From the NCBI GenBank assembly GCA_008933805.1, contig WBUH01000018.1, positions 32,876 to 96,875 on the forward strand: 64,000 bases of DNA. Direction: 5' to 3'. The translations under genes were made by a program, and so were the position numbers. The notes beneath the pieces are model-generated. The model did no database searches. It saw only the letters and a list, made by a program, of their open reading frames with translations, and was not told where the DNA came from. The DNA comes from Bacteroidota bacterium. Its GTDB lineage: Bacteria > Bacteroidota > Bacteroidia > UBA8524. Below are positions 28,679 to 36,291 of the stretch, piece by piece. Each line of letters begins with the position of its first letter. Position 1 is the stretch's first letter.

Positions 28679-31366
28679 TTATGCAGTTGCTGTACTTGCG
28701 TGGTTTTTGGCTGCATCAAGTACTGCGCCTAAGCCGCTTACATCGCTGCCGCCTGCGGTAGCATAGAAAGGCTGTCCGCCACCGCCGCCTTTTACCAGCT
28801 TGGCTAGTTCACGGATTATTTTACCGGCATCAAACCCTTTATCTTTTACCAAATTATCGCTAATCATCACGGTAATATTGGGTTTACCGCCAATTTCAGC
28901 AGTAAGTACCAAAAACAGGTTGTCTATCTCACCGCGAAGGGCAAACGCAAGGTTTTTAATGGCCTCTGCGCTGCCAATGCTAACGCGTTGGGCTATGAAG
29001 TTAAGACCGTTTACAGCTTCAACTTTTTGCTTCAACTCGGCTTTTACCTGTTGTACTTGGGCATTTTCAAGAGCCTCTAAACGTTTTTGTAACTCGGCTT
29101 TTTCGTTCAGTAGGGTTTCTATGCCTTTTTTAAGGTCTTTGGCATTGTTCAACAAGGCTTTGGCTTCTTCAACCAGAGTAACTTGTTGGTTAATAAACTC
29201 CTCGGCTTTATTGGCCGTAATGGCCTCTATACGGCGTACACCCGCAGCCACCGAAGTTTCAGCAGTAATTTTAAAGTACCCTATTTGTCCTGTGGCAGGT
29301 ACGTGGGTACCACCACACAACTCCATGCTATAGTTTTTATCAAAGGTGATAACACGCACGGTATCGCCGTATTTTTCGCCAAACAAAGCAGTAGCACCTT
29401 GTGCTTGTGCCTCAGCAATGGGGATATTGCGTTGCTCGTTCAATACAATGTTTTCACGTATTTTTTGGTTCACCATACGTTCAACCGAAGCCACTTCCTC
29501 ATCGGTCATTTTCGCAAAATGAGAGAAGTCAAAACGCAGGTAATCAGGGCCTACCAAGCTACCTTTTTGGTTCACATGGTCGCCCAAAACACGTTTTAAA
29601 GCCGCGTGTAACAAATGCGTAGCACTGTGATTATCAGCTATTAAAACGCGACGATTAGCATCTACTTTTGCCTCAAACACCGCTTCGGGGTTTTCGGGCA
29701 AACGGTCGGTGATGTGTATGATTAAGTTGTTTTCTTTTTGCGTATCAACGATGTTTATTTTCTCGTTGGCACTTTGCAGGTAACCGGTATCACCCACCTG
29801 TCCGCCGCTTTCAGCATAGAAGGGAGTTTTATCCAACACTAACTGGAAAAACTCCTTGTTTTTGGCTGATACCTTGCGGTAACGGGCTATTTTAGCTTCG
29901 CTCATCAATTCATCATATCCAACAAAAACGGGTTCCACATTAGGTATTAGCTCAACCCAGTCGTCTTTGGTAGTTTCGGCAGCTTTACGAGAACGGTCTT
30001 TTTGTTGTTGGAGAAGTGTTTCAAAACCAACAATATCTACCGCCCAACCATTTTCTTTAGCGATAAGTTGGGTTAAGTCTATTGGAAAACCATACGTATC
30101 ATAAAGTTTGAAGGCACTATCACTAGAAATTATATTGCTAATGTTTTGTAAGTTTAAATCAGCATCAGCGGATTCCTTTACATTAATAATAATATTTATC
30201 AACTTCAACCCATTCTCCAAGGTCCTCAAAAAGCTGATTTCTTCTTCCAACACAACTTTTTGCACAAATTCTTGTTGCTGGCGTATTTCGGGGAATATAC
30301 CGCCGAATTCCTGCGCCAGTACGGGTACTAATTGGTTAAAGAAGGGTTCTTTAAGGTTAAGGAAACTAAAGCCATAACGCACGGCACGGCGCAAAATGCG
30401 GCGTATTACATAGCCTGCGCCGCCGCTGCTCGGTAGTTGACCGTCGGCAATGGTAAAAGCCACAGCACGTATATGGTCAACAATAACACGGATGGCAATA
30501 TCGGTTTTGGGGCTTCCGCCGGGTATGGCAGCAGGGTCGCCGCCAACGTATTTTATTCCGCTAAGTGCTTCAACCTTGTTTATCAAGGGCATAAACACTG
30601 TGCTGTCGTAGTTGCTGGTTTTACCTTCAATAGCGCGCACCAAACGCTCAAAGCCCATCCCTGTGTCAACGTGTTTATCGGGCAGAGGTTGCAGGCTGCT
30701 ATCGGCCATGCGGTTGTACTGCATAAACACGTTGTTCCAAATTTCAATCACCTGCGGGTGGTCGTTATTCACCAGTGTTTTACCGTCAACGGTTTGACGT
30801 TCGCTATCGGGGCGCAAATCAACATGTATCTCGCTACACGGACCACAAGGACCTGTATCGCCCATTTCCCAAAAGTTATCTTTTTTGTTACCGTGTAAAA
30901 TACGGTCTTCGGCAATGTATTTTTTCCAACAATCGTAAGCCTCTTGGTCAAAAGCAAGGTTTTCTTTTGCATCACCTTCAAATACGGTTACGTACAAGCG
31001 GTCTTTGTCCAGTTTGTACACTTCGGTAAGCAGTTCCCACGCCCACGCAATGGCCTCTTCTTTAAAATAATCACCAAAACTCCAGTTGCCCAGCATTTCA
31101 AACATGGTGTGGTGGTAGGTATCGTGGCCCACATCCTCCAAGTCGTTGTGTTTACCGCTTACGCGCAGGCATTTTTGAGTATCGGCCACCCGTTTGTTAG
31201 GGGCTTGTTGATTGCCCAAAAAGTAATCTTTAAACTGGTTCATCCCCGCGTTGGTAAACATCAGGGTAGGGTCGTTTTTAATTACAAGAGGTGCCGATGG
31301 GACAATTTTGTGTCCTTTGCTTTCAAAAAAATCTAAAAACTGCTGCCTAATTTGTTGCGCGTTCAT
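28679..31366 (-). CDS. alaS: Alanyl-tRNA synthetase
   Basis: 895 residues, full length. An N-terminal class II catalytic core (MNAQQIRQQFLDFFESKGHKIVPSAP..., motif 2 region FTNAGMNQFKDYFLG) is followed by the tRNA-recognition domain, the editing domain with HSATHLLHAAL and CGGTHV zinc ligands, and a C-terminal DHHA1/oligomerisation region with KGGGGGQPFYATAGG. Charges tRNA-Ala. A good -7 box TATTTTTG is present on the minus strand at 31398-31405, about 30 nt upstream of the start. Confidence 0.97.
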   Translation of the reverse strand: MNAQQIRQQFLDFFESKGHKIVPSAPLVIKNDPTLMFTNAGMNQFKDYFLGNQQAPNKRVADTQKCLRVSGKHNDLEDVGHDTYHHTMFEMLGNWSFGDYFKEEAIAWAWELLTEVYKLDKDRLYVTVFEGDAKENLAFDQEAYDCWKKYIAEDRILHGNKKDNFWEMGDTGPCGPCSEIHVDLRPDSERQTVDGKTLVNNDHPQVIEIWNNVFMQYNRMADSSLQPLPDKHVDTGMGFERLVRAIEGKTSNYDSTVFMPLINKVEALSGIKYVGGDPAAIPGGSPKTDIAIRVIVDHIRAVAFTIADGQLPSSGGAGYVIRRILRRAVRYGFSFLNLKEPFFNQLVPVLAQEFGGIFPEIRQQQEFVQKVVLEEEISFLRTLENGLKLINIIINVKESADADLNLQNISNIISSDSAFKLYDTYGFPIDLTQLIAKENGWAVDIVGFETLLQQQKDRSRKAAETTKDDWVELIPNVEPVFVGYDELMSEAKIARYRKVSAKNKEFFQLVLDKTPFYAESGGQVGDTGYLQSANEKINIVDTQKENNLIIHITDRLPENPEAVFEAKVDANRRVLIADNHSATHLLHAALKRVLGDHVNQKGSLVGPDYLRFDFSHFAKMTDEEVASVERMVNQKIRENIVLNEQRNIPIAEAQAQGATALFGEKYGDTVRVITFDKNYSMELCGGTHVPATGQIGYFKITAETSVAAGVRRIEAITANKAEEFINQQVTLVEEAKALLNNAKDLKKGIETLLNEKAELQKRLEALENAQVQQVKAELKQKVEAVNGLNFIAQRVSIGSAEAIKNLAFALRGEIDNLFLVLTAEIGGKPNITVMISDNLVKDKGFDAGKIIRELAKLVKGGGGGQPFYATAGGSDVSGLGAVLDAAKNHASTATA

Positions 31367-31405
31367 TGGTGCTATTTATGCGTTTACTGCGAAGGCGCAA
31401 AAATA

Positions 31406-31785
31406 AGGGAATTTGTGAGTTGTGAGAAGGCTGATTTGCAAGAATGCAAAAAAGCTGACGGCCGGCTTGACTCACCCCCTGATTTTTGTTTTGGCCGAAG
31501 AAGTGTTGAGCTATGAGGCAAGGATGAGTGTTTGGCAGCCGCACTCCTTCGGCAGGCTCAGGATGGCTGCTGCACACGCCCGTCGTTCGTAAAGTCCCTT
31601 TTAGAGCTTGTACTGAGCTTGACTGAGTAGGGTTTAGGGGGAGGAATGGAATAAACGTCCTTTTGATTGTTTGGATAAAAAATCGTAACTTGTAGGTAGT
31701 TAATCGGGTGGCTATAAATAAAATATACTGCACCGATAACAATAACAGGGGACGGTAATTACGTTATACCATAAAAGAAATCCTT
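31406..31785. repeat. Intergenic region with diverged, inverted copies of the composite repeat
   Basis: No gene supported. Contains CTCCTTCGGCAGGCTCAGGA at about 31545 (one-base variant of the inverse of part C) followed by CGTCGTTCGTAAAGTCCC and GGGTTTAGGGGGAGG, a decayed inverse of part A. The remainder is unremarkable AT-rich sequence before the secreted protein gene. Confidence 0.55.
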
Positions 31786-32610
31786 TTGATAATCCGTGTA
31801 TTACTTGCTGTTTTTATTGTAACACCACAACTAATTGGGGCGCAGGTAAACTTAGTGCCCAACGGTGATTTTGAAACCAATACGGTTAAAGATTTTCCGT
31901 GCAGTTGGTTGGTTGACGACGGAAATATTAACGATTACCTGTACGATTGGTTTACGCCCATTGCTACTACTACCGATGTGATGAGCAATTATGCTGATAG
32001 TGATTGCTGGGCACGTACGCCTAATACAGGCGAAGGGTTTATGTTACCGCACTCGGGCAGTGTGATGGTGGGGTTTATTAATTACTCGCCCGATGGGGGC
32101 TGCCAGCCTAATGAGTGGCACGAATACCTTAGTGTGGAGCTTACTGAGGCTTTAACCCCCGGTAATATGTATTGTTTAGAGTTTTATGTGGCGTTGGGGG
32201 CAAACAGTTTGTATGCTACCAATAATATAGGGGCTTTGTTTACTACGGGAAGTCCTGAAAACACCAGTTGCACGCCTATTTTTAAGAAACCGCAGGTAAA
32301 TGTATCGCAGGTGGTGAAAAATACTACCCAATGGATGCGTATTGAGTTGGGTTTTCTGGCCGATTCGGCGTACAGGTACCTTACGCTGGGTAATTTCTTT
32401 AATCATGCCGAAACTATTATTGAGGAGATGAAGGAAAAGCCCGCTTTAACGCCTGAAGGAACGCCAGTAATAACAGATGAAGATGTGGCTATTGAGTACG
32501 ATGAGGAAAGTACAGGCGTTAGTCACCTGGCATACTATTTTATCGACGATGTGAAACTATACCTGTGCCCATCGGTAAAAACCACTCCAACAAAACCTTC
32601 GGGTAATTAA
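31786..32610 (+). CDS. Secreted protein of unknown function with carbohydrate-binding-like fold
   Basis: 274 residues. No ATG fits the signal peptide, so the TTG at 31786 is the likely start (MIIRVLLAVFIVTPQLIGAQ). The mature part begins NLVPNGDFET, the standard opening of Bacteroidetes galactose-binding-like domains often found in front of OmpA domains; here no OmpA domain follows. Six or so cysteines (C40, C66, C108 region) may form disulfides. Extracellular or envelope location likely; function not known. Confidence 0.75.
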   Translation: MIIRVLLAVFIVTPQLIGAQVNLVPNGDFETNTVKDFPCSWLVDDGNINDYLYDWFTPIATTTDVMSNYADSDCWARTPNTGEGFMLPHSGSVMVGFINYSPDGGCQPNEWHEYLSVELTEALTPGNMYCLEFYVALGANSLYATNNIGALFTTGSPENTSCTPIFKKPQVNVSQVVKNTTQWMRIELGFLADSAYRYLTLGNFFNHAETIIEEMKEKPALTPEGTPVITDEDVAIEYDEESTGVSHLAYYFIDDVKLYLCPSVKTTPTKPSGN

Positions 32611-32616
32611 TTGCTG

Positions 32617-33363
32617 TTAATCACCACCGCCACAGCCTCCGCAACCACTGCAGCCTGAATCACCATCCCCACTTGAATCTCCTGACGAATCAGATGCACT
32701 GCCGTAATCCGCATCAAAACCATTGCTCACTCCGCTGTCAAAATACCACCATCCAATACCCGTATCGCCGCCTGTAATAGTGCCGGCAGTTTCTTTGCGT
32801 TTCATCTCCTCGTCAAAAACTGTTAAATCTTGGCTGCTAAAACCTGTAAGCAGTATAATGTTATTACCCAAGAGTTTTTTCGTTTCAGTAACCGCACCGT
32901 TGATGTGGTATTCATCATTTGCATTTTTCAGTAAGTCCTTTAGCTCAGTAGCTGCTTGTGCACCAACGTTGGTAAAACTATAGCCGCCAATTAAGTTGCG
33001 TTGCAGCCACGTACGGTAAAAATAGCCCCCCATGTGCGGGGTTTGTCCTATTTGGCGTTTATATCGTTTGGTAAGGGGAAGGATGATAGTAATATAGTTT
33101 TTTAAGGAGGTTTGATACCCTTCGTCAAACTTGCAAGCACGCAAAAAACTCTCTTCGTAGGGTTTAGGGGTGTAAGTTGCAAAATTAACCCCTGCCAGCA
33201 TGTAAGGGTATTTTACATTGTCTTTTTCAATCTCAACTATATTAAGTACACCCTTCAATATCAAATCCATCAAGGTGAAGCGTAAAAACTGTTTTTGGCT
33301 CATTTCGGCCTTGTGGACTAAAAAATAAGTTTCGGCGGGGGTAAGGGTTTTCAGTAACTCCAT
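32617..33363 (-). CDS. TIGR04222-like protein with Cys/Gly-rich tail
   Basis: 248 residues. The N-terminal part (LKTLTPAETYFLVHKAEMSQ... LMDLILKGVLNIVEIE) matches the core of TIGR04222-type proteins, which begin with a helical winged segment. The C-terminal 30 residues are Ser/Asp/Gly/Cys-rich, ending GCSGCGGCGGGD, as is typical for the family. No transmembrane segment is evident here. It follows a GRDP-like gene with a 9 bp gap, a pairing I have seen for these families. Role unknown. Confidence 0.7.
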   Translation of the reverse strand: MELLKTLTPAETYFLVHKAEMSQKQFLRFTLMDLILKGVLNIVEIEKDNVKYPYMLAGVNFATYTPKPYEESFLRACKFDEGYQTSLKNYITIILPLTKRYKRQIGQTPHMGGYFYRTWLQRNLIGGYSFTNVGAQAATELKDLLKNANDEYHINGAVTETKKLLGNNIILLTGFSSQDLTVFDEEMKRKETAGTITGGDTGIGWWYFDSGVSNGFDADYGSASDSSGDSSGDGDSGCSGCGGCGGGD

Positions 33364-33371
33364 GCTTACAA

Positions 33372-33854
33372 TTATTTAGGTTTTTTCAGCAACCAAAACC
33401 TATTTCTGTTTACTCGGGTAAAGTTAGTTTCTTTAAATCGGATTTTTGAAGGCGGCCATAGGGGTTCAGGCGGCTTTTTGCCAAAATGCTTTTCATACTC
33501 GATAAACGTTTGCGCATACCAATCAGTAAATTTTTCGCCCTCAGCAGTGCCGCCCTCTGTGGGGGTGTGGTGTATGGTTTTTTGCAACACTTGGGGACAA
33601 AACACCTCCCAATACTCGTGGGTATAAAGCAGATGCAGGTGCCACACTTGGTCTATTTCATCGCTGGGGGTAAGAGGTTTGTTACTCACACACAACAAAA
33701 ACATAAACTTTTTGTACTCGTGTATGGCCTCAAGTGCATAGGCCAACTCCCAACCGTTTTCCCTTGCCAGCCTTGCGCTAAACGGAAATTTGACCGTAGG
33801 ATTATCAAGGTGGTAATCCATCAGTCGTTTCCACAAAGGGTTTTCGTTTATCAT
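33372..33854 (-). CDS. Glycine-rich-domain-protein-like (DUF1399) protein
   Basis: 160 residues. The motif PSDEIDQVWHLHLLYTHEYWEVF (about 82-104) is the hallmark of the GRDP/DUF1399 family (P..E.D.VWH.H...P..Y), preceded by KFPFSARLARENGW. The histidines suggest metal binding. Forms a short operon with the downstream TIGR04222-like gene. Biochemical role unknown. Confidence 0.72.
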   Translation of the reverse strand: MINENPLWKRLMDYHLDNPTVKFPFSARLARENGWELAYALEAIHEYKKFMFLLCVSNKPLTPSDEIDQVWHLHLLYTHEYWEVFCPQVLQKTIHHTPTEGGTAEGEKFTDWYAQTFIEYEKHFGKKPPEPLWPPSKIRFKETNFTRVNRNRFWLLKKPK

Positions 33855-33914
33855 TCGATAATTGGGTTATTGGGTGTTACAAGTTTAGAATTTATTATTT
33901 AGAATTTGGTATTG

Positions 33915-34070
33915 AAGCTGCACCCTTCGACAGGCTCAGGATGGGCAACCGCACGTATGCCTGTCTATCGTCATTGCGAAAAATCGCTTTGGGGTTTTGA
34001 AGCAATCCGTTGGTATTTATGGGCTGGGATTGCTTGGGGAGACCGATTGACGGGTGCACGAACGACAGTT
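33915..34070. repeat. Third locus of the composite intergenic repeat
   Basis: CCCTTCGACAGGCTCAGGAT at about 33922 (inverse of part C) followed by GTCATTGCGAAAAATCGC and TTTTGAAGCAATCCGTTGG (inverse of part B). Same family as at 28.2-28.6 and 31.5 kb. Confidence 0.65.
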
Positions 34071-34072
34071 AT

Positions 34073-34105
34073 ACCAAAAAGAAAACCCGCCTTGTGGGGC
34101 GGGTT
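34073..34105 (-). terminator. Terminator downstream of the heme oxygenase gene
   Basis: Minus-strand hairpin AACCCGCCC / GGCGGGTT followed by TTCTTTTTGG. A second small hairpin (ACACACAG / CTGTGTG) lies at 34125-34142, nearer the stop codon. Confidence 0.7.
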
Positions 34106-34152
34106 CTCAGGGTAGTTTAAAAATTACACACAGCCTGTGTGCAAGGCTTTTA

Positions 34153-34749
34153 TTAGTTGGCCAATCCGCGAGATTGGATAAACATTTGGGTCATGGCATC
34201 AAAAGTAGCGGCTGCACCGGCTACCATTTTATCTTCGGCGGTGGTATCAGTAGCCACGTTTAGTAATACTTGCTGAAATGCTTTCCAACGTGGGCCTACC
34301 ATATCGCCGTAGCAACCGTAAAAGTTAAACTCGTTTCCGGTGGCGGCCGCAATGGCTTCGTTTTTGGCAAGCTGGCGGGCAATTACGCTACCGCCCAGTG
34401 TGCTGCCTTCAAGCACGTAATAGGTGCCCATAGCGTTGTGAAAATCAGACAAATCAAGGCTAATATCATTGGTGGGGTAATCAGCAGGGTTCAAACCCAA
34501 TACTTCAAGGTCTTTTGCAAGAGCTGCAGTTTTTTTGCGGCTGTCAAACTCAAGCCCCTCAAGGTTTTTCACCTGTGGGTTTTGTTCCAGCGTTTCTTCT
34601 ACCAGTTTGTGTATGCGGTAGTTGTTAATCACCAGCAGCTTGTACTCATCAAGTGTAAGCTGGCCGCTCATTATTTTAGTTGAAAAACCTACTTCTTCAA
34701 TCCTGTCGTGGTGCGGACGTGTTTCTAATTTTAACCTTTCAAGTATCAT
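34153..34749 (-). CDS. Heme oxygenase (biliverdin-producing)
   Basis: 198 residues, all-helical. Proximal heme ligand His in ETRPHHDRIEE (H13 or H14), distal helix glycines in YYVLEGSTLGGSVIARQL (about 111-128), the HO-1-like signature. It opens heme to biliverdin, CO and iron, either for iron acquisition or as a supplier of bilin chromophore to a phytochrome; no phytochrome or reductase gene is adjacent. The divergent upstream region holds several TGTCA half-sites. Confidence 0.87.
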   Translation of the reverse strand: MILERLKLETRPHHDRIEEVGFSTKIMSGQLTLDEYKLLVINNYRIHKLVEETLEQNPQVKNLEGLEFDSRKKTAALAKDLEVLGLNPADYPTNDISLDLSDFHNAMGTYYVLEGSTLGGSVIARQLAKNEAIAAATGNEFNFYGCYGDMVGPRWKAFQQVLLNVATDTTAEDKMVAGAAATFDAMTQMFIQSRGLAN

Positions 34750-34784
34750 TTTTATTTAGAATGATTTTAAACAATGCAATTATA

Positions 34785-34935
34785 CATACTTTTATGACAA
34801 AAAATTGACAATGCGATAAAAAATGACATTTCGCTTTGCAAAATATGACATTCAATGGCCTTAAAGTGTATTTACGTTACCCTTTTTCGGTTGATTGTCA
34901 CCGCAATTGACAATTTTATGACAAAGTAGTTTTTG
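34785..34935. promoter_or_regulatory. Divergent regulatory region with repeated TGTCA/TGACA sites
   Basis: Between heme oxygenase (minus) and a membrane protein (plus). TGACA or TGTCA occurs repeatedly: near 34794, 34806, 34825, 34848, 34896, 34908 and 34919. The pair ATTGTCA-N7-TGACAAT at about 34894-34914 is a clean inverted repeat. This looks like a cluster of binding sites for one dimeric regulator; which one is unknown. Confidence 0.5.
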
Positions 34936-34991
34936 GAAGTATTTACCTCCTATCCCCTATCTTGAATAAAGTTATATGTTATTTTTACGGT

Positions 34992-35645
34992 ATGGAAGCA
35001 AGTAAGTCGTCATATAGTCTCCAAAAAACACTCACTGATCCTGTGTTTGTATCGTTGTTGGCCTCAAACGTCTTGCTGATTGCGTTGTTTTACACGGATA
35101 ATTCAAAGGCATCAACCATTATTATCACCTATTATTTTCAAAGTGTGTTGATTGGCTTTTTCCATGTGATACGGATGGGCTCGTTAAGAAATTTCGACCC
35201 TTCTAACTTTAAGGTAAACGGCAAACCCTTGCAAAATACTTCAAAAGCCAAATGGGGCAGTGTGGTATTTTTTATGCTGCATTTTGGGATGTTTCACTTT
35301 ATGTACCTGATTTTTCTTGCTGTTATGATGAGCGAAATACCCGGCAGGGTTGATTTTTTGTTGTTGCTGGGTACGCTTGTGGCTATTATTATCGGGCTGA
35401 TTGTTGAAACAAAGGAGGCTATACACTACGACCGTGCTAAACCTCCTATAATGGCTACGCTGTTTTTTTCGCCTTATTTGCGGGTTGTGCCCATGCACAT
35501 CTTTATTATTCTTGGTTTTACCAACTTTAAGATTGAAACGTTTATCTACTTTTTGTTGCTAAAAACAGCTACCGATATTTTAGGGTATTTTATTTTCTCA
35601 AGAAGACTAAAGCAAGTGCCCACACCTTTTGGGCAAGGTTTCTAA
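34992..35645 (+). CDS. Integral membrane protein, DUF6498-like
   Basis: 217 residues from ATG 34992 (MEASKSSYSLQK); the frame extends to a TTG ten codons upstream. About five hydrophobic segments: FVSLLASNVLLIALFY, IIITYYFQSVLIGFFHVI, SVVFFMLHFGMFHFMYLIF, FLLLLGTLVAIIIGLIV and PMHIFIILGF / YFLLLKTATDILGYFIF. It resembles DUF6498 family inner-membrane proteins. Divergently transcribed from heme oxygenase and may share its regulator. Confidence 0.7.
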   Translation: MEASKSSYSLQKTLTDPVFVSLLASNVLLIALFYTDNSKASTIIITYYFQSVLIGFFHVIRMGSLRNFDPSNFKVNGKPLQNTSKAKWGSVVFFMLHFGMFHFMYLIFLAVMMSEIPGRVDFLLLLGTLVAIIIGLIVETKEAIHYDRAKPPIMATLFFSPYLRVVPMHIFIILGFTNFKIETFIYFLLLKTATDILGYFIFSRRLKQVPTPFGQGF

Positions 35646-35649
35646 CCCA

Positions 35650-36216
35650 TCAGGGGTGGTTGGGTGCGTGCGTTTCTAACTCATTATACCACTCTTGGCC
35701 AAATTTGCGTATCAAGGCATCTTTTACAAAGCGGTACACGGGCATTTTAAGTTCATTACCCAATGAGCAGGCGGCATTGCATATATCCCACTGGCTGTAG
35801 TTTACGGCCATGTAGTGCTTGTATTTTTGTATGCGCACGGGGTATAAATGGCACGATACGGGCTTTTTATAGTCTATTTTACCATCCTTATGTGCCAGTT
35901 CTATAGCACATTGTGTTGTGCCTGTGTGGTCATATACCACAAAATTACACTCACCGGTAGGTTGGCAAGTAGTTACTGCCTCTCCGTCTTCATCTATTTC
36001 ATAAAAACCGTTTTCGTCAATCGCTTTTATGTATTCGGGGGTCATATACGGCTTCACTGCCTCCAGGTTGTTTGCTATTTGCTCAATATCGTTGGCATCC
36101 AGCGGTGCGCCCCTATCCCCTTCTACACAGCACGCCCCTTTGCACTTTTCGAGGTGACAAGTAAAGTTAATGTCAAAAAGATGTTCAGAAATTATAGTGT
36201 CTTGTATTATAATCAT
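35650..36216 (-). CDS. DUF3109 family cysteine-rich protein
   Basis: 188 residues with many cysteines in family positions: FTCHLEKCKGACCVEGDRGAP (about 19-39), CQPTGECNFVVYDHTGTTQC (about 84-103), CHLYPVRI, DICNAACSLG. The pattern suggests an iron-sulfur or zinc cluster like that of the related YkgJ/zinc-cysteine cluster proteins. Function unknown. Convergent with the membrane protein and divergent from the large T9SS protein. Confidence 0.82.
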   Translation of the reverse strand: MIIIQDTIISEHLFDINFTCHLEKCKGACCVEGDRGAPLDANDIEQIANNLEAVKPYMTPEYIKAIDENGFYEIDEDGEAVTTCQPTGECNFVVYDHTGTTQCAIELAHKDGKIDYKKPVSCHLYPVRIQKYKHYMAVNYSQWDICNAACSLGNELKMPVYRFVKDALIRKFGQEWYNELETHAPNHP

Positions 36217-36235
36217 TTAAGTAAGTGATTCAACT

Positions 36236-36267
36236 TTTGGATAACGCATTCTTAACATATAAATTTG
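36236..36267 (+). promoter_or_regulatory. Bacteroidetes-type promoter of the 902-residue T9SS protein
   Basis: TTTG at 36236-36239, 20 bp spacer, TAAATTTG at 36260-36267; ATG follows 24 nt later. Good match to the TTTG-N19-21-TAnnTTTG consensus. Confidence 0.65.
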
Positions 36268-36291
36268 ACCTTTGAACCAAAATATAAAGTT

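Noticed and set aside
28800..31336. Plus-strand ORFs up to 177 codons opposite alaS
   Set aside because: alaS is full length and conserved in the other strand; these are shadow frames.
31347..31742. Minus-strand ORF of 131 codons
   Set aside because: It overlaps the alaS start and runs through the dispersed repeat; the translation is not protein-like.
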